Positions 17,100-28,779 of a stretch of 64,000 nt of DNA are shown one piece after another; position 1 is the stretch's first letter, and the number at the start of each line of letters is the position of its first letter. This stretch comes from Cognatilysobacter bugurensis (GTDB taxonomy: Bacteria; Pseudomonadota; Gammaproteobacteria; Xanthomonadales; Xanthomonadaceae), in the NCBI RefSeq assembly GCF_014652095.1, contig NZ_BMYD01000002.1, positions 248,001-312,000 of the forward strand, given 5' to 3'. Position numbers and translations under genes: made by a program. The notes beneath the pieces are model-generated. The model was not told the DNA's origin, did no database searches, and saw only the letters and a list, made by a program, of their open reading frames with translations.

Positions 17100-18155
17100 A
17101 TGCCCACCACCCCCGCCTACGCCGCCACCAGTGCGGACACCCCCCTTGCGCCGTTCTCGGTCGAGCGCCGCGCGCCGCGCGCCAACGAGGTGCTGATCGA
17201 CATCCTGTTCTGCGGCGTGTGCCACTCCGACGTCCACCAGGCGCGCGACGAGTGGGGCGGGGCGATCTTCCCGATGGTGCCCGGCCACGAGATCGTCGGC
17301 CGCGTCGCGCAGGTCGGCGAGGGCGCCAGCAAGTTCAAGGTCGGCGACACCGTTGGCGTGGGCTGCTTCGTAGATTCATGTCGCGAATGCCCGCAGTGCC
17401 GTGCCGGCGTCGAGCAGCACTGCGCGTTCGGCATGACGGCCACCTACAACTCGCGCGAGCGCGACGGTGGCGCGCCGACCTACGGCGGCTATTCGACGCG
17501 GATCACCGTGCACGAGGATTACGTACTGCGGATCCCCGAAGGCCTCGCGCTTGACGGCGCCGCGCCGCTGCTGTGCGCAGGCATCACCACGTACTCGCCG
17601 CTGCGCCAGTACGGCGTGGGCAAGGGCAGCGAAGTAGCGGTCGTCGGCCTTGGCGGGCTCGGCCACATGGGCGTGAAGCTCGCGGTCGCGATGGGTGCGC
17701 GCGTCACGGTGCTCAGCACGTCCGAATCCAAGCGGCAGGATGCGCTCGCCCTCGGCGCGCACGACTTCCTCGCCACGCGCGACGGCAGCGTATTCAAGTC
17801 GCACGCCGGTCGCTTCGACCTCATCCTCGACACCGCATCGGCGCCGCACGACTACAACGCGTATCTCACGCTGCTCAAGTTCAACGGCACGATGGTGCTG
17901 CTCGGCATTCCGGACCAGCCGCTGCCGGTCGCGGCTGGCGCGCTGATCATGCAGCGCCGCAAGCTCGCGGGCTCGCTGATCGGCGGCATCGCCGAGACGC
18001 AGGAGATGCTCGATTTCTGCGGGGTGCACGGCATCACGTCGGACATCGAGCTCATCGATATCGAGCAGATCAACGAGGCCTACGACCGCATGGTGCGCAA
18101 CGACGTGCGCTACCGCTTCGTGATTGACACCGCGAGCCTGTCGAAGGCGGCCTGA
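17100..18155 (+). CDS. Zinc-dependent NAD(P)-alcohol/aldehyde dehydrogenase (YahK/CAD type)
   Basis: A 351-residue medium-chain dehydrogenase that reduces aldehydes with NADPH. The catalytic zinc site is C41 (CHSD) with H63-E64 in the GHE motif. The structural zinc is held by C94, C97, C100 and C108. The nucleotide motif GLGGLGHMGVKLA follows at about 185. The pattern resembles YahK and cinnamyl-alcohol dehydrogenases. It has its own promoter-like TAGACT box and seems monocistronic, although the next gene starts 22 bases on. Confidence 0.9.
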   Translation: MPTTPAYAATSADTPLAPFSVERRAPRANEVLIDILFCGVCHSDVHQARDEWGGAIFPMVPGHEIVGRVAQVGEGASKFKVGDTVGVGCFVDSCRECPQCRAGVEQHCAFGMTATYNSRERDGGAPTYGGYSTRITVHEDYVLRIPEGLALDGAAPLLCAGITTYSPLRQYGVGKGSEVAVVGLGGLGHMGVKLAVAMGARVTVLSTSESKRQDALALGAHDFLATRDGSVFKSHAGRFDLILDTASAPHDYNAYLTLLKFNGTMVLLGIPDQPLPVAAGALIMQRRKLAGSLIGGIAETQEMLDFCGVHGITSDIELIDIEQINEAYDRMVRNDVRYRFVIDTASLSKAA

Positions 18156-18177
18156 CCCCGGGCCCGGGGGGCCGACG

Positions 18178-18702
18178 GTGCCGCTGCTGCTGATTCCGGC
18201 AGGCTTTGCGCTGCTCGTCGCCCTGTGGCTCGTGCTGCTTCCGCTCGGGCTGTGGCAGCGCTACCGGCGCGGCCGGGCGCAACGCCTTTCGCGGCCGTGG
18301 AGCGCACGGCTCAATCTCTGGTCGTGGGGCCTCTCGCTGGCGCTGTTCCTCGCCGGCGCGGCGTTTGCCGGGCTGTGGATCGCGCACGCGTTCGCGTATG
18401 CGTCCGGCGGCGTGCTGGCCGGCGTCGTTCTCGGTTTGTTCGGTTGGCGGCTCGCGCGCGTGGAGCCCGACCCGGCCGGCCTTCGCCACACGCCGAACGG
18501 CCCGCTCGTGCTCGGGCTGACCGTGCTGCTCGCCGCACGCATCGCCATGGGCCTGTGGCAGCTCGCGCATGCCGGCGATACCGGCGCCGTCGACTGGCTC
18601 GCGCGGCAGGCGGGCCTGCTCGCGGTCGGCGGCCTGCTGCTCGGGCACCAGGCCGGCTACGCGTGGTCGCTCAATCGCGCACTCGCCCGACGCCGCACTT
18701 GA
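18178..18702 (+). CDS. Membrane protein of unknown function
   Basis: A 174-residue protein with about five hydrophobic helices (residues 3-22, 45-65, 70-85, 105-125 and 140-155) separated by short Arg-rich loops, hence an inner-membrane protein. It could belong to the DUF1453/CcdC-like group of Xanthomonadaceae, but I am not certain. I start at GTG 18178, the first codon of the hydrophobic segment; the upstream reading frame overlaps the dehydrogenase gene. It may be co-transcribed with that gene. Confidence 0.6.
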   Translation: MPLLLIPAGFALLVALWLVLLPLGLWQRYRRGRAQRLSRPWSARLNLWSWGLSLALFLAGAAFAGLWIAHAFAYASGGVLAGVVLGLFGWRLARVEPDPAGLRHTPNGPLVLGLTVLLAARIAMGLWQLAHAGDTGAVDWLARQAGLLAVGGLLLGHQAGYAWSLNRALARRRT

Positions 18703-18754
18703 TGCCTGCGCGCCGCGCCGTCAGCCTTGCGCGCTTTCGATGCCGGAGCTTTCC

Positions 18755-19666
18755 ATGCGCAGATCCGCCCGGGCGGCCACGGCACACGCGCGCAGCACGC
18801 CGGCGGTCATGGCGGCCATCGCGATGCTCATGGCGGTGGCGCTGTTCTCGGTCATGGACGCCGGCCTCAAGGTGCTGAGCACCGAGTACCCGCCGTTCCA
18901 GGTCGCCGCGCTGCGCGGCGCGGCGTCGCTGCCGTTCGTGCTCGTCTGGGCCGCGGCGACCACGGGCCTGCGGCCGCTGTTGCGCGTGCGTTGGCCGTTG
19001 CACCTGCTGCGCGGTGCGTTCGGCGTGGTGATGATGGCCACGTTCGTCTACGCGCTGCGCACGCTGCCGCTGTCGACGGCGTACTCGATCTTCTTCGTCG
19101 CGCCGCTGCTGATCACGGCGCTGTCGGTGCCGATGCTCGGCGAGCGCGTCGGTCCGCGGCGCTGGACGGCGATCGCGGTCGGCCTGCTCGGCGTGATCGT
19201 GCTGCTGCGCCCGAGCGGCGAGGGCCTCGGCACGCTCGCGTCGGTCGCGGTGCTGCTCGCGGCCGCGATGTATGCGCTCAGCGCGATCACCGTGCGCGTG
19301 CTCGCTCGCACCGACAGCACGCAGGCGATGGTGGTCTGGCTCATGACGCTGCTTGCGCTCGGCGCCGGCGCGCTTGCGTGGCCGCAATGGGTGCCGCTGA
19401 AGGGCGAGCACGCATGGCTGATCACGGGCATTGGCGTGGCCGGGGCGCTCGGGCAGTACGCGATCACCGAGGCGTTCCGGCGCGGTGAGGCATCACTGAT
19501 CGCGCCGCTCGAATACACCGCGCTCGTCTGGGGCGTGCTGCTCGATCTCGCGCTGTGGGGCGTGCTGCCCGATGCGGTGACCTGGCTCGGGGCGGCGATC
19601 ATCGTCGCCAGCGGCCTGTACCTGCTGCGGCGCGAGCGCGTGCTCGCCGAGGCCGAGCACCCCTGA
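18755..19666 (+). CDS. DMT-superfamily (EamA) transporter
   Basis: A 303-residue inner-membrane protein with ten hydrophobic segments in two repeats of five, the EamA layout. The segments AIAMLMAVALFSVMDAGLKV and RGAFGVVMMATFVYALRTLP begin the first repeat, and GALGQYAITEAFRRGEASLI near residue 250 in the second is typical of the EamA/RhaT/YdcZ-like exporters. It likely exports a metabolite or amino acid. ATG 18755 is chosen over the in-frame ATG at 18740 because GGAG at 18745-18748 is a ribosome site at the right distance. Confidence 0.85.
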   Translation: MRRSARAATAHARSTPAVMAAIAMLMAVALFSVMDAGLKVLSTEYPPFQVAALRGAASLPFVLVWAAATTGLRPLLRVRWPLHLLRGAFGVVMMATFVYALRTLPLSTAYSIFFVAPLLITALSVPMLGERVGPRRWTAIAVGLLGVIVLLRPSGEGLGTLASVAVLLAAAMYALSAITVRVLARTDSTQAMVVWLMTLLALGAGALAWPQWVPLKGEHAWLITGIGVAGALGQYAITEAFRRGEASLIAPLEYTALVWGVLLDLALWGVLPDAVTWLGAAIIVASGLYLLRRERVLAEAEHP

Positions 19667-19676
19667 TGGACCGGCG

Positions 19677-20417
19677 TCAGCGATAAAGCCGTTGGCATGT
19701 CTCGCAATAGAACGCGCGTCGCTCGGCGACGCCGAGGCTCTTGCGGAAGCTCAGCGGGGTTCCGTCGCGCGGGCAGATGCGCTTCGCGTGCACCTGCCAG
19801 TTCTTCTTGAGCACGTACTCACGCTTCCACGCCAGGAAGTCGAAGCTGTACTCGCGCGCCTGGGTCACGAGCTCGCCGAGCTTGCGCGGCGGCAGCGCCC
19901 CGAGTGTGCTCTCGGGCTGCACGCGGATGCGGTGCAGCACTTCGTTCTTGATGATGTTGCCGACGCCTGCGAACACGTCTTGATCGAGCAACACATCGGC
20001 GACGAGCGTGTCAGGCTGCGCGCGCAGCGTGCGGCGCGCCTGCTTCGCATCCCACGCATCGGCCATCACGTCGACGCTCCAGTCGTAGTGCTCGTCGAGG
20101 TCGCCTTCGAGGAAGCGCACGGAGCACGCGTAGAGGTTGAGCTCCTCGCCCTTGCTGAAGCCCAGGCTCAGCCGTGCGGCCTTGTTGGGTTTGCGCTCGT
20201 TGATGCGGTAGCTGCCGAACATCAGCAGGTGGATGCGCAGCGCAAAGCCGTCGAACTGGATCAGGTAGTGCTTGCCCCAGGTCCGGATCGCACGCACGGT
20301 CCGGCCGCGCAGGCGCTGGATGTCCTGGGTGCTGTTGCCTTCCACGCGCATGACGCGCCTGCCGACGAAGCGCTCGGTGTCTTCGCGCAGCAGGACGAGG
20401 GAGGGGCCTTCGGGCAT
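19677..20417 (-). CDS. nei: Endonuclease VIII-like DNA glycosylase (MutM/Nei family)
   Basis: A base-excision repair enzyme that removes oxidised bases and nicks the strand. The mature N-terminus PEGPS carries the catalytic Pro2 and Glu3, followed by an H2TH domain with QDVFAGVGNIIKNEVLHRI. The 246-residue length fits the family. The C-terminal zinc finger is unusual: CPRDG replaces the expected CxxC, while the second pair YCETCQ is intact. Four bases separate it from the upstream small gene, so both are one transcript. Whether it is closer to Nei or to Fpg cannot be decided; the lysine and loop pattern favours Nei. Confidence 0.85.
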   Translation of the reverse strand: MPEGPSLVLLREDTERFVGRRVMRVEGNSTQDIQRLRGRTVRAIRTWGKHYLIQFDGFALRIHLLMFGSYRINERKPNKAARLSLGFSKGEELNLYACSVRFLEGDLDEHYDWSVDVMADAWDAKQARRTLRAQPDTLVADVLLDQDVFAGVGNIIKNEVLHRIRVQPESTLGALPPRKLGELVTQAREYSFDFLAWKREYVLKKNWQVHAKRICPRDGTPLSFRKSLGVAERRAFYCETCQRLYR

Positions 20418-20421
20418 CGGC

Positions 20422-20631
20422 TCAGCGCCCTTCGCCCGCGGCCTGCAGGCTCGCCGCAAGGCCCGCCGCGAGCGCCGCGTCGCCGCTGACGAGATCGCGC
20501 CACTTCAGCGCTTGCCCGATGCGCCGGCCCTTTTCGACGAGCCGCAGCCCGTCCGCGTCGATCGTCAGCGTGTAAGCCCGATCGTCGATCTCCAACTCGC
20601 GGCGCAGCGGTTTGTCGAGCTTTGTTGTCAC
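20422..20631 (-). CDS. Small hypothetical protein in operon with nei
   Basis: A 69-residue protein beginning at GTG 20631 (VTTKLDKPLRRELEIDDRAY). It contains a compact pattern LTIDADGLRLVEKGRRIGQAL that looks like a small beta-strand domain, then an Ala-rich helix. No signal or membrane segment. It ends four bases before the nei start, so it is translated from the same message. I do not recognise a family; co-operation in repair is only a guess from the position. Confidence 0.6.
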   Translation of the reverse strand: MTTKLDKPLRRELEIDDRAYTLTIDADGLRLVEKGRRIGQALKWRDLVSGDAALAAGLAASLQAAGEGR

Positions 20632-20699
20632 GGATGCACTCCACGGCGGACGCCCGATGCTCGCCCGGTCGCGGCAGCTGCGCCGTGAATATGCCGACG

Positions 20700-20729
20700 C
20701 AAAAAAACGGGCCCGCTGAGGGGCCCGTC
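20700..20729 (-). terminator. Rho-independent terminator of the OmpW gene
   Basis: On the minus strand, ACGGGCCCC-TCAGC-GGGCCCGT is followed by seven T residues. It lies 25 bases past the stop of the ompW-type gene. Confidence 0.85.
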
Positions 20730-20753
20730 CTGTCATGCGTTGCAGGCGATGCG

Positions 20754-21386
20754 TCAGAACCGCACGCCGACGCCCACACCGACGACCACCGGCTCGAGGT
20801 TCACTTCCCCGGCCGGTGCGCCGTCAAGGCTCACCTCGGAGTCGCCGTGCAGGTAGCGCACGTCGGCGCGCGCGAACCAGTTCTCGGCGAGGTCGACGTC
20901 GACGCCTGCGGTCGCCATCGGCCCGGTCACGGTTTCGACGCCGATGCGCTGGCCCGCGTACGGGCCGCCTGCGGTGGCGGTCTCTTCATTGAAGTTCGTC
21001 TGATGCACGCCCAGGCCGACGAACGGCCGCACCTTCTGGCCGGCTTCGCCGAAGCGGTACTGGCCGCTCAGTGCGACCGGCTGCGCCGACACGCTGGCCG
21101 CCTTGCCGGAGCCCGTGCGGACGCGATGGCCGATCTTGTCGGCGCCCCAGGCTTCAATGCCGATGTTGTCGGTGGCATGGAACGTCACGCCGAGCGTCGG
21201 CGTGCCTTCGCCGTCGACGTCGACACGCGCGCCGTCGATCTGCGGGTTGCGCGTCGGCTCGGCGAGCGCATAACCGCCCGTGATCGACACGCGCTTCGGG
21301 GTATTGGTGTCCTGAGCCGCGACGGTGGCGGGGATCAGGGCGAGCGCACCTGCAAGGGCAAGCAGCGAATGATGGACTGGGGTCAT
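20754..21386 (-). CDS. ompW: OmpW-family outer-membrane protein
   Basis: A 210-residue protein with a signal peptide (about 1-24, cleavage after ATVAA) and an eight-stranded barrel. Diagnostic stretches are the conserved TPTLGVTFHATDNIGIEAW, ALSGQYRF and RPFVGLGVHQTNF. The C-terminal residue is phenylalanine, the sorting signal for outer-membrane insertion. OmpW forms a narrow hydrophobic channel linked to iron, oxidative and detergent stress. A GAGGAGG ribosome site lies eight bases upstream and a CACAAT -10-like box at 21403-21408 on the minus strand. It is monocistronic, with its own terminator. Confidence 0.92.
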   Translation of the reverse strand: MTPVHHSLLALAGALALIPATVAAQDTNTPKRVSITGGYALAEPTRNPQIDGARVDVDGEGTPTLGVTFHATDNIGIEAWGADKIGHRVRTGSGKAASVSAQPVALSGQYRFGEAGQKVRPFVGLGVHQTNFNEETATAGGPYAGQRIGVETVTGPMATAGVDVDLAENWFARADVRYLHGDSEVSLDGAPAGEVNLEPVVVGVGVGVRF

Positions 21387-21815
21387 GAATGGCCCTCCTC
21401 GTATTGTGGTCCGTGCGCCTTCGTTGCGAAGGCAGGGCGGATGCTGGCGGCGCGCGGATGAACCGTTCTTGGGGTGGTCGATCGAAATTCAGCGACGTCG
21501 ACACTGAAAACACGCGTCCTACACGATGCGCTCACCGCGCTAAACAGGCGTGTCCGCGGATGGCACGCGGGGCGCGTGCTGCAAGTGCGCGTCGCCGTTC
21601 CGGATTTCAGTTGGGCCGCGTCGACCGCGGCAGCGGCATGACGTACGCCCGCGCACGGCCCGCATCGCACACCGTGCTGCATTCGTATTCAGCGTTCGAG
21701 CAGGCGTCCGGCACGCCTTCGATACTCCAAAGCCCGCATCCGGCACGCCGCGCGAGGTTGGCGCGTTCACGCGCGGGGGCCACAATAGGTTCTTTCGTGC
21801 AGCGCGGGGCCGGAC
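21387..21815. other. Spacer between ompW and aceF
   Basis: 429 bases with no convincing gene; all frames are short and Arg-rich. It contains the minus-strand ompW upstream region at its left end and, at 21781-21786, a CACAAT box that may serve aceF 30 bases downstream. I see no repeats or hairpins of note. Confidence 0.5.
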
Positions 21816-23285
21816 ATGGCGGAGTGGAAGGAAGCACGCGTTCCCGACATCGGGAATTACGACGGCGTGCCGGTGATCGAGTTGCTCGTCGCAGTCGGCG
21901 ACACCGTTGCGGCGGACCAGGGCCTGGTCACGCTCGAATCTGACAAGGCCACGATGGAAGTGCCTGCGCCGTTCGCCGGCGTGGTTCGCGAGATCAAGGT
22001 CAAGATCGGCGATGAGCTCGCCGAAGGCAGCGTTGTCGCACTGATCGAGCCGGCCGAAGCCGGTGCGTCACAGGGCGAGCCCGAGCGCGCGCAGCCCGCG
22101 CCGAACGCATCGAAAACCCCAGCGGCGCAGCCCGTGCCGGACGCAGTGGCCGGCCCGGTCCCCGCGAACGAGCCCGACGTGCGCACCGATGCGGTCGTCG
22201 TGTCCGCGCAACCGAACGCACTGACCGAGCAGTCCATCCAGCGCAACACGGTTGCCGGCGCCGCAAGCGGCGCCGCAGCGGGCGAGGGCACGGCCGAGCC
22301 GCGCACGCCGCCGGTCGCGTTCACCGCCGACGAGCTGCTGCCCGACAAGGTGCCGTACGCGAGCCCGGCCGTGCGCCTGTTCGCACGCGAGCTCGGCGTC
22401 GACCTGTCGAAAGTGACGGGCAGCGAGCGCGGCGGCCGCATTTCGCGCGAGGACGTGCAGAAGTTCGTCAAGGGCGTGATGAAGACCGGCGGCGGTGCGG
22501 CAGCATCGGCCGGCGCGGCGCCCGCAGGCGGCGGCAACGGGCTCAACCTGTTGCCGTGGCCGAAGGTGGATTTTTCGAAGTTCGGCGAGATCGAAACGCG
22601 CGAGCTGACCCGCATCCAGAAGATCTCCGGCGCAAACCTCGCGCGCAACTGGGCCATGATCCCGCACGTCACCCAGCACGACGACGCGGACATCACCGAG
22701 CTCGAAGCGCTGCGCGTCGCGCTCAACGATGAAAACGCGAAGAACAAGGACGCGGTCAAGCTCACGATGCTCGCGTTCCTCATGAAGGCGAGCGTCGCGG
22801 CGCTGAAGAAGTTCCCGACGTTCAACGCCTCGCTCGACGCCACCGGCGAGACGCTGGTGCTCAAGAAGTACTTCCACATCGGCTTCGCGGCCGACACGCC
22901 AAACGGCCTCGTCGTCCCGGTGATCCGCGACGTCGACAAGAAGGGCGTGATGCAGATAGCGCAGGAGACGTCCGAGCTTGCGAAGAAGGCGCGCGACGGC
23001 AAGCTCGGCCCGGCCGACATGCAGGGCGGGTGCTTCTCGATCAGCTCGCTCGGCGGCATTGGCGGCACGAGCTTCACGCCGATCGTCAACGCGCCGGAAG
23101 TCGCGATCCTCGGCGTGTCGAAGTCGGCGATGAAGCCGGTGTGGGACGGCACGCAGTTCGCGCCGCGCCTGGTCCTGCCGCTGTCGCTGAGCTACGACCA
23201 CCGCGTCATCGACGGCGCCGCGGCCGCGCGTTTCACCGCGTACCTCGCGCAGCTGCTCGCCGACCTGCGTCGCAGCCTGCTGTAA
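21816..23285 (+). CDS. aceF: Pyruvate dehydrogenase E2: dihydrolipoyllysine-residue acetyltransferase
   Basis: Core subunit of the pyruvate dehydrogenase complex, transferring acetyl groups from lipoate to CoA. One lipoyl domain (1-75) carries K44 in the SDKATME motif. A long Ala/Pro-rich linker follows. The peripheral-subunit binding domain lies at about 180-220 (SPAVRLFARELGVDLSKV...GRISREDV) and the catalytic domain has the active-site YDHRVIDG near residue 462. It is 489 residues long with only one lipoyl domain, as in many beta- and gammaproteobacteria. The aceE gene for E1 is not here, so it must lie elsewhere. The mscS-type gene and lpdA follow on the same strand. Confidence 0.95.
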   Translation: MAEWKEARVPDIGNYDGVPVIELLVAVGDTVAADQGLVTLESDKATMEVPAPFAGVVREIKVKIGDELAEGSVVALIEPAEAGASQGEPERAQPAPNASKTPAAQPVPDAVAGPVPANEPDVRTDAVVVSAQPNALTEQSIQRNTVAGAASGAAAGEGTAEPRTPPVAFTADELLPDKVPYASPAVRLFARELGVDLSKVTGSERGGRISREDVQKFVKGVMKTGGGAAASAGAAPAGGGNGLNLLPWPKVDFSKFGEIETRELTRIQKISGANLARNWAMIPHVTQHDDADITELEALRVALNDENAKNKDAVKLTMLAFLMKASVAALKKFPTFNASLDATGETLVLKKYFHIGFAADTPNGLVVPVIRDVDKKGVMQIAQETSELAKKARDGKLGPADMQGGCFSISSLGGIGGTSFTPIVNAPEVAILGVSKSAMKPVWDGTQFAPRLVLPLSLSYDHRVIDGAAAARFTAYLAQLLADLRRSLL

Positions 23286-23384
23286 CCGGATGGCGCGCCG
23301 CGTTCTGATTCCAGTCTCACCCGGCCGCTGCGGCGGTCGGGCCGTGTGGTGCGGCCCGTGCTCTTCCGACACGGAGGCGCGCGC

Positions 23385-24533
23385 ATGAGCGTGGCGCAGA
23401 CCGGCCGGGGCATGCGCGACGCCGCCGGCGCCGCGGCCGACCGCGGGCTCGACTCAGTCGGCGCGCTGCTCGATTTCCGGATCGTCAACGTCGCCGGGCT
23501 CAACATCACGGTCGGCGGCATCATTGCCGCGCTCGTCGTCATTGCGATCGCCTGGTTCGCCTCGCGCGTGCTGCAGCGCATGCTCACGCGCTACGGCGAC
23601 AGCCACCAGCACGTCAACCGCGCATCGCTGTACCTGCTCTCGCGTGTGCTGCACTACCTCGTCATCGCGATCGCGGTCTTTGTCGCGCTCGACGTCGCGG
23701 GCGTGCCGATCGGCAAGTTCAGCGTGTTCGCGGGCGCGCTCGGCGTCGGTCTCGGCTTCGGCCTGCAGGCGATCTTCAGCAACTTCATCTCCGGCCTGAT
23801 CCTGCTGTTCGACCGCTCGCTGAAAGTCGGCGATTTCGTCGAACTCGAGTCGGGCGTGTACGGCGAAGTGCGCGACATCAAGATCCGCGCGACCACGATC
23901 GTCACGAACGACAACATCGACATCCTCGTGCCGAACTCCGAGTTCGTAAGCGGGCGCGTCGTGAACTGGACGCACCGTGAAGTGTCGCGGCGACTGCGCG
24001 TCAAGTTCGGCGTCGCCTACGGCAGCGACAAAGAAGTGGTGAAGAAAGCGGCGCTGGAAGCGGCCGCCGAGGTGCCGTTTACGCTCGCGCTCGATGGCCC
24101 GCGGCGGCCGCAGGTCTGGCTGGTCGAGTTCGGCGACAGCAGCCTGAACTTCGAACTCGTGGTCTGGCTCAATGCCGAGGCGACCAAGCGCCCGTCGGCC
24201 GTGAATGCTGCTTACCTGTGGGCGCTCGATACGGCGCTGAACAAGTACGGCATCGAAATCCCGTTCCCGCAGCAGGACCTGCACATCCGCAGCCTGTTCG
24301 GTCACGAGGGCGAGGCGGCGCTGGCCGCGTGGCGTGGCGAGAAGACCGAGCAGGTCAAGCCGGTGCCGCACGTCGCCGAGCCGGCGCCCGATGCCCAGCT
24401 CGGGCACCGCGAGCGCGCAGAGCTCGCGTCCAACGATGCGCAGGACGATGTGCGCCTGCAGCTCGAGAACCCGCCGACCGAAGACCTCAATCAAGACACG
24501 CATCAAGACACGCAACCGGGCGACGCGCGATGA
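23385..24533 (+). CDS. MscS-family mechanosensitive channel in the PDH operon
   Basis: A 382-residue small-conductance channel. Two or three N-terminal helices lead to the pore helix with GVGLGFGLQAIFSNFISGLI, then the cytoplasmic beta domain (LKVGDFVELESGVYGEVRDI) and the C-terminal alpha/beta domain. A charged Glu/Asp/Gln-rich tail of about 60 residues is unusual. GGAGG at 23373-23377 gives a strong ribosome site for ATG 23385. It sits between the E2 and E3 genes in the same direction, with spacers of 99 and 28 bases, so it is probably transcribed with them. Confidence 0.88.
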   Translation: MSVAQTGRGMRDAAGAAADRGLDSVGALLDFRIVNVAGLNITVGGIIAALVVIAIAWFASRVLQRMLTRYGDSHQHVNRASLYLLSRVLHYLVIAIAVFVALDVAGVPIGKFSVFAGALGVGLGFGLQAIFSNFISGLILLFDRSLKVGDFVELESGVYGEVRDIKIRATTIVTNDNIDILVPNSEFVSGRVVNWTHREVSRRLRVKFGVAYGSDKEVVKKAALEAAAEVPFTLALDGPRRPQVWLVEFGDSSLNFELVVWLNAEATKRPSAVNAAYLWALDTALNKYGIEIPFPQQDLHIRSLFGHEGEAALAAWRGEKTEQVKPVPHVAEPAPDAQLGHRERAELASNDAQDDVRLQLENPPTEDLNQDTHQDTQPGDAR

Positions 24534-24561
24534 CGCGGCGCCGACCGAGGAGAGGCAGGCA

Positions 24562-26460
<1,899 letters not shown>

Positions 26461-26473
26461 GCCGCCGTACGTT

Positions 26474-26494
26474 GCGCGCCCCCGTTGGGCGCGC
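26474..26494 (+). terminator. Possible hairpin after lpdA
   Basis: GCGCGCCC-CCGTT-GGGCGCGC, 13 bases past the stop codon. No T run follows, so intrinsic termination is doubtful; it may only protect the 3' end of the message. Confidence 0.35.
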
Positions 26495-26652
26495 TGCCTC
26501 ATGCGGACCAATTCAAGTCGCCGGCGCTGTGGTCATCATGCTGCATTGCTTAGTTGCTGCATGGGCGAGCGCGCAGGATGTGCTGCGGCCTGCGTGCACG
26601 CATTGCTCGCGGGCGCGCGTGCTGTGCCGCTGTCTCCGCGGCCCATCGTGCG

Positions 26653-26877
26653 TCAGGCCGCAACCCAGGTCGGGCGCACGCTCTCCGTGTCGACCGCAGG
26701 CACCGTGCCGCGCGCGAAGCGCTGCCACGCCTTCTCATGGAAATGGAACGCGACCGTGTTGAACGCGGGCTCGATCAGCGCGAGCGCACCGCCAACGAGC
26801 ACGCTGCCCGTCATGAGGTAGCCAACCAGAAAGGCCACGCAGAAATGCACGGCGGCGAAGGACAGGGTCTTGCGCAT
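26653..26877 (-). CDS. DUF2061 membrane protein
   Basis: A 74-residue inner-membrane protein with two hydrophobic helices. It has the DUF2061 pattern: K(T)LSFAAVHFCVAFLVGYLMTG, then GALALIEPAFNTVAFHFHEKAW with the conserved EP and HE(K)xW. Function unknown. The ATG at 26877 is preferred, with GAGG eight bases upstream; an in-frame ATG at 26910 lacks a ribosome site. Confidence 0.75.
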   Translation of the reverse strand: MRKTLSFAAVHFCVAFLVGYLMTGSVLVGGALALIEPAFNTVAFHFHEKAWQRFARGTVPAVDTESVRPTWVAA

Positions 26878-27014
26878 CGGGGCAGCCTCGAAAATGCGAA
26901 CGTCTCGCATTAACCAGCCACCGGCGGCGGCCGTCCAATCGATTCTCCCGTCCGTTCCCATAGCCGCCGGCGATGGCGCCCCGGGCCCGCGTGCGCCGGA
27001 GGCAACCCGCACGG

Positions 27015-27043
27015 TTGCCGCTGTGAGGCCCGCGCTCTATACT
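27015..27043 (+). promoter_or_regulatory. Sigma-70 promoter of the ATP synthase operon
   Basis: TTGCCG at 27015-27020 and TATACT at 27038-27043 with a 17-base spacer. Transcription would begin near 27050, about 46 bases before the GTG of the first gene. This rules out the TTG at 27045 as a start. Confidence 0.75.
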
Positions 27044-27095
27044 TTTGCGGCTTGACCGGGCGCTTCGCCCACTCCCCCAGACCGACGAGACCTGC

Positions 27096-27461
27096 GTGCA
27101 CGATCCGATGACCGCAGGCCGCCGGCTGGCGTCGCGCGCGATCGTCTGGCAAGCCGGCGCGACGGCGCTGGTTGCGGTGGCCCTGCTCGTGCTCGACGCA
27201 GCCTACGCGCTCGCGGCGGCGGCAGGCGGGATGGCCATCGTGGTGGCACATGCCGCGGCAGCGTGGCTCAGCTACCGCGGCGGTGTCCAGCCTGCGGGTG
27301 TGGTGCTTTCGCGCTGGTTCATGGGCGTGCTGGTGCGGTGGGCGGTGGTGTTGCTGGCGTTGGTGCTGTGTTTCGGGGTCTGGCGCCTGGCGCCGCTCCC
27401 GGTGCTCGTGGGCGCGGTCGCCGCGCTGTTGGGCCAGGGCGCAGTGGCATTGCGCCGCTGA
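27096..27461 (+). CDS. atpI: ATP synthase subunit I (AtpI)
   Basis: A 121-residue membrane protein at the head of the ATP synthase operon, with four hydrophobic helices, as expected for AtpI, which helps assemble the c-ring. Its sequence is otherwise poorly conserved, so the call rests on position and topology. GTG 27096 is preferred because GACGAGA at 27084-27090 is correctly placed as a ribosome site; ATG 27108 is the alternative. It is followed by atpB after 32 bases. Confidence 0.8.
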   Translation: MHDPMTAGRRLASRAIVWQAGATALVAVALLVLDAAYALAAAAGGMAIVVAHAAAAWLSYRGGVQPAGVVLSRWFMGVLVRWAVVLLALVLCFGVWRLAPLPVLVGAVAALLGQGAVALRR

Positions 27462-27493
27462 TTTGAACTCATCTAATTGCGGATCTCTGACCT

Positions 27494-28676
<1,183 letters not shown>

Positions 28677-28779
28677 TCGCGCGTGGTCGACGCGGGCCGG
28701 CGTTCGCCGGTCCGCGACTTCCGGAAGGGCGTCCGCCACGGCGGCGCCCCGGACCACTCCACACGGCAGAGCGTTACCC

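Noticed and set aside
21540-21785. Minus-strand frame of 81 codons between ompW and aceF
   Set aside because: No ribosome site, Arg/Cys-rich, no family; probably chance.
27045-27095. TTG at 27045 as start of atpI
   Set aside because: It lies two bases past the -10 box of the operon promoter, before the expected transcription start.
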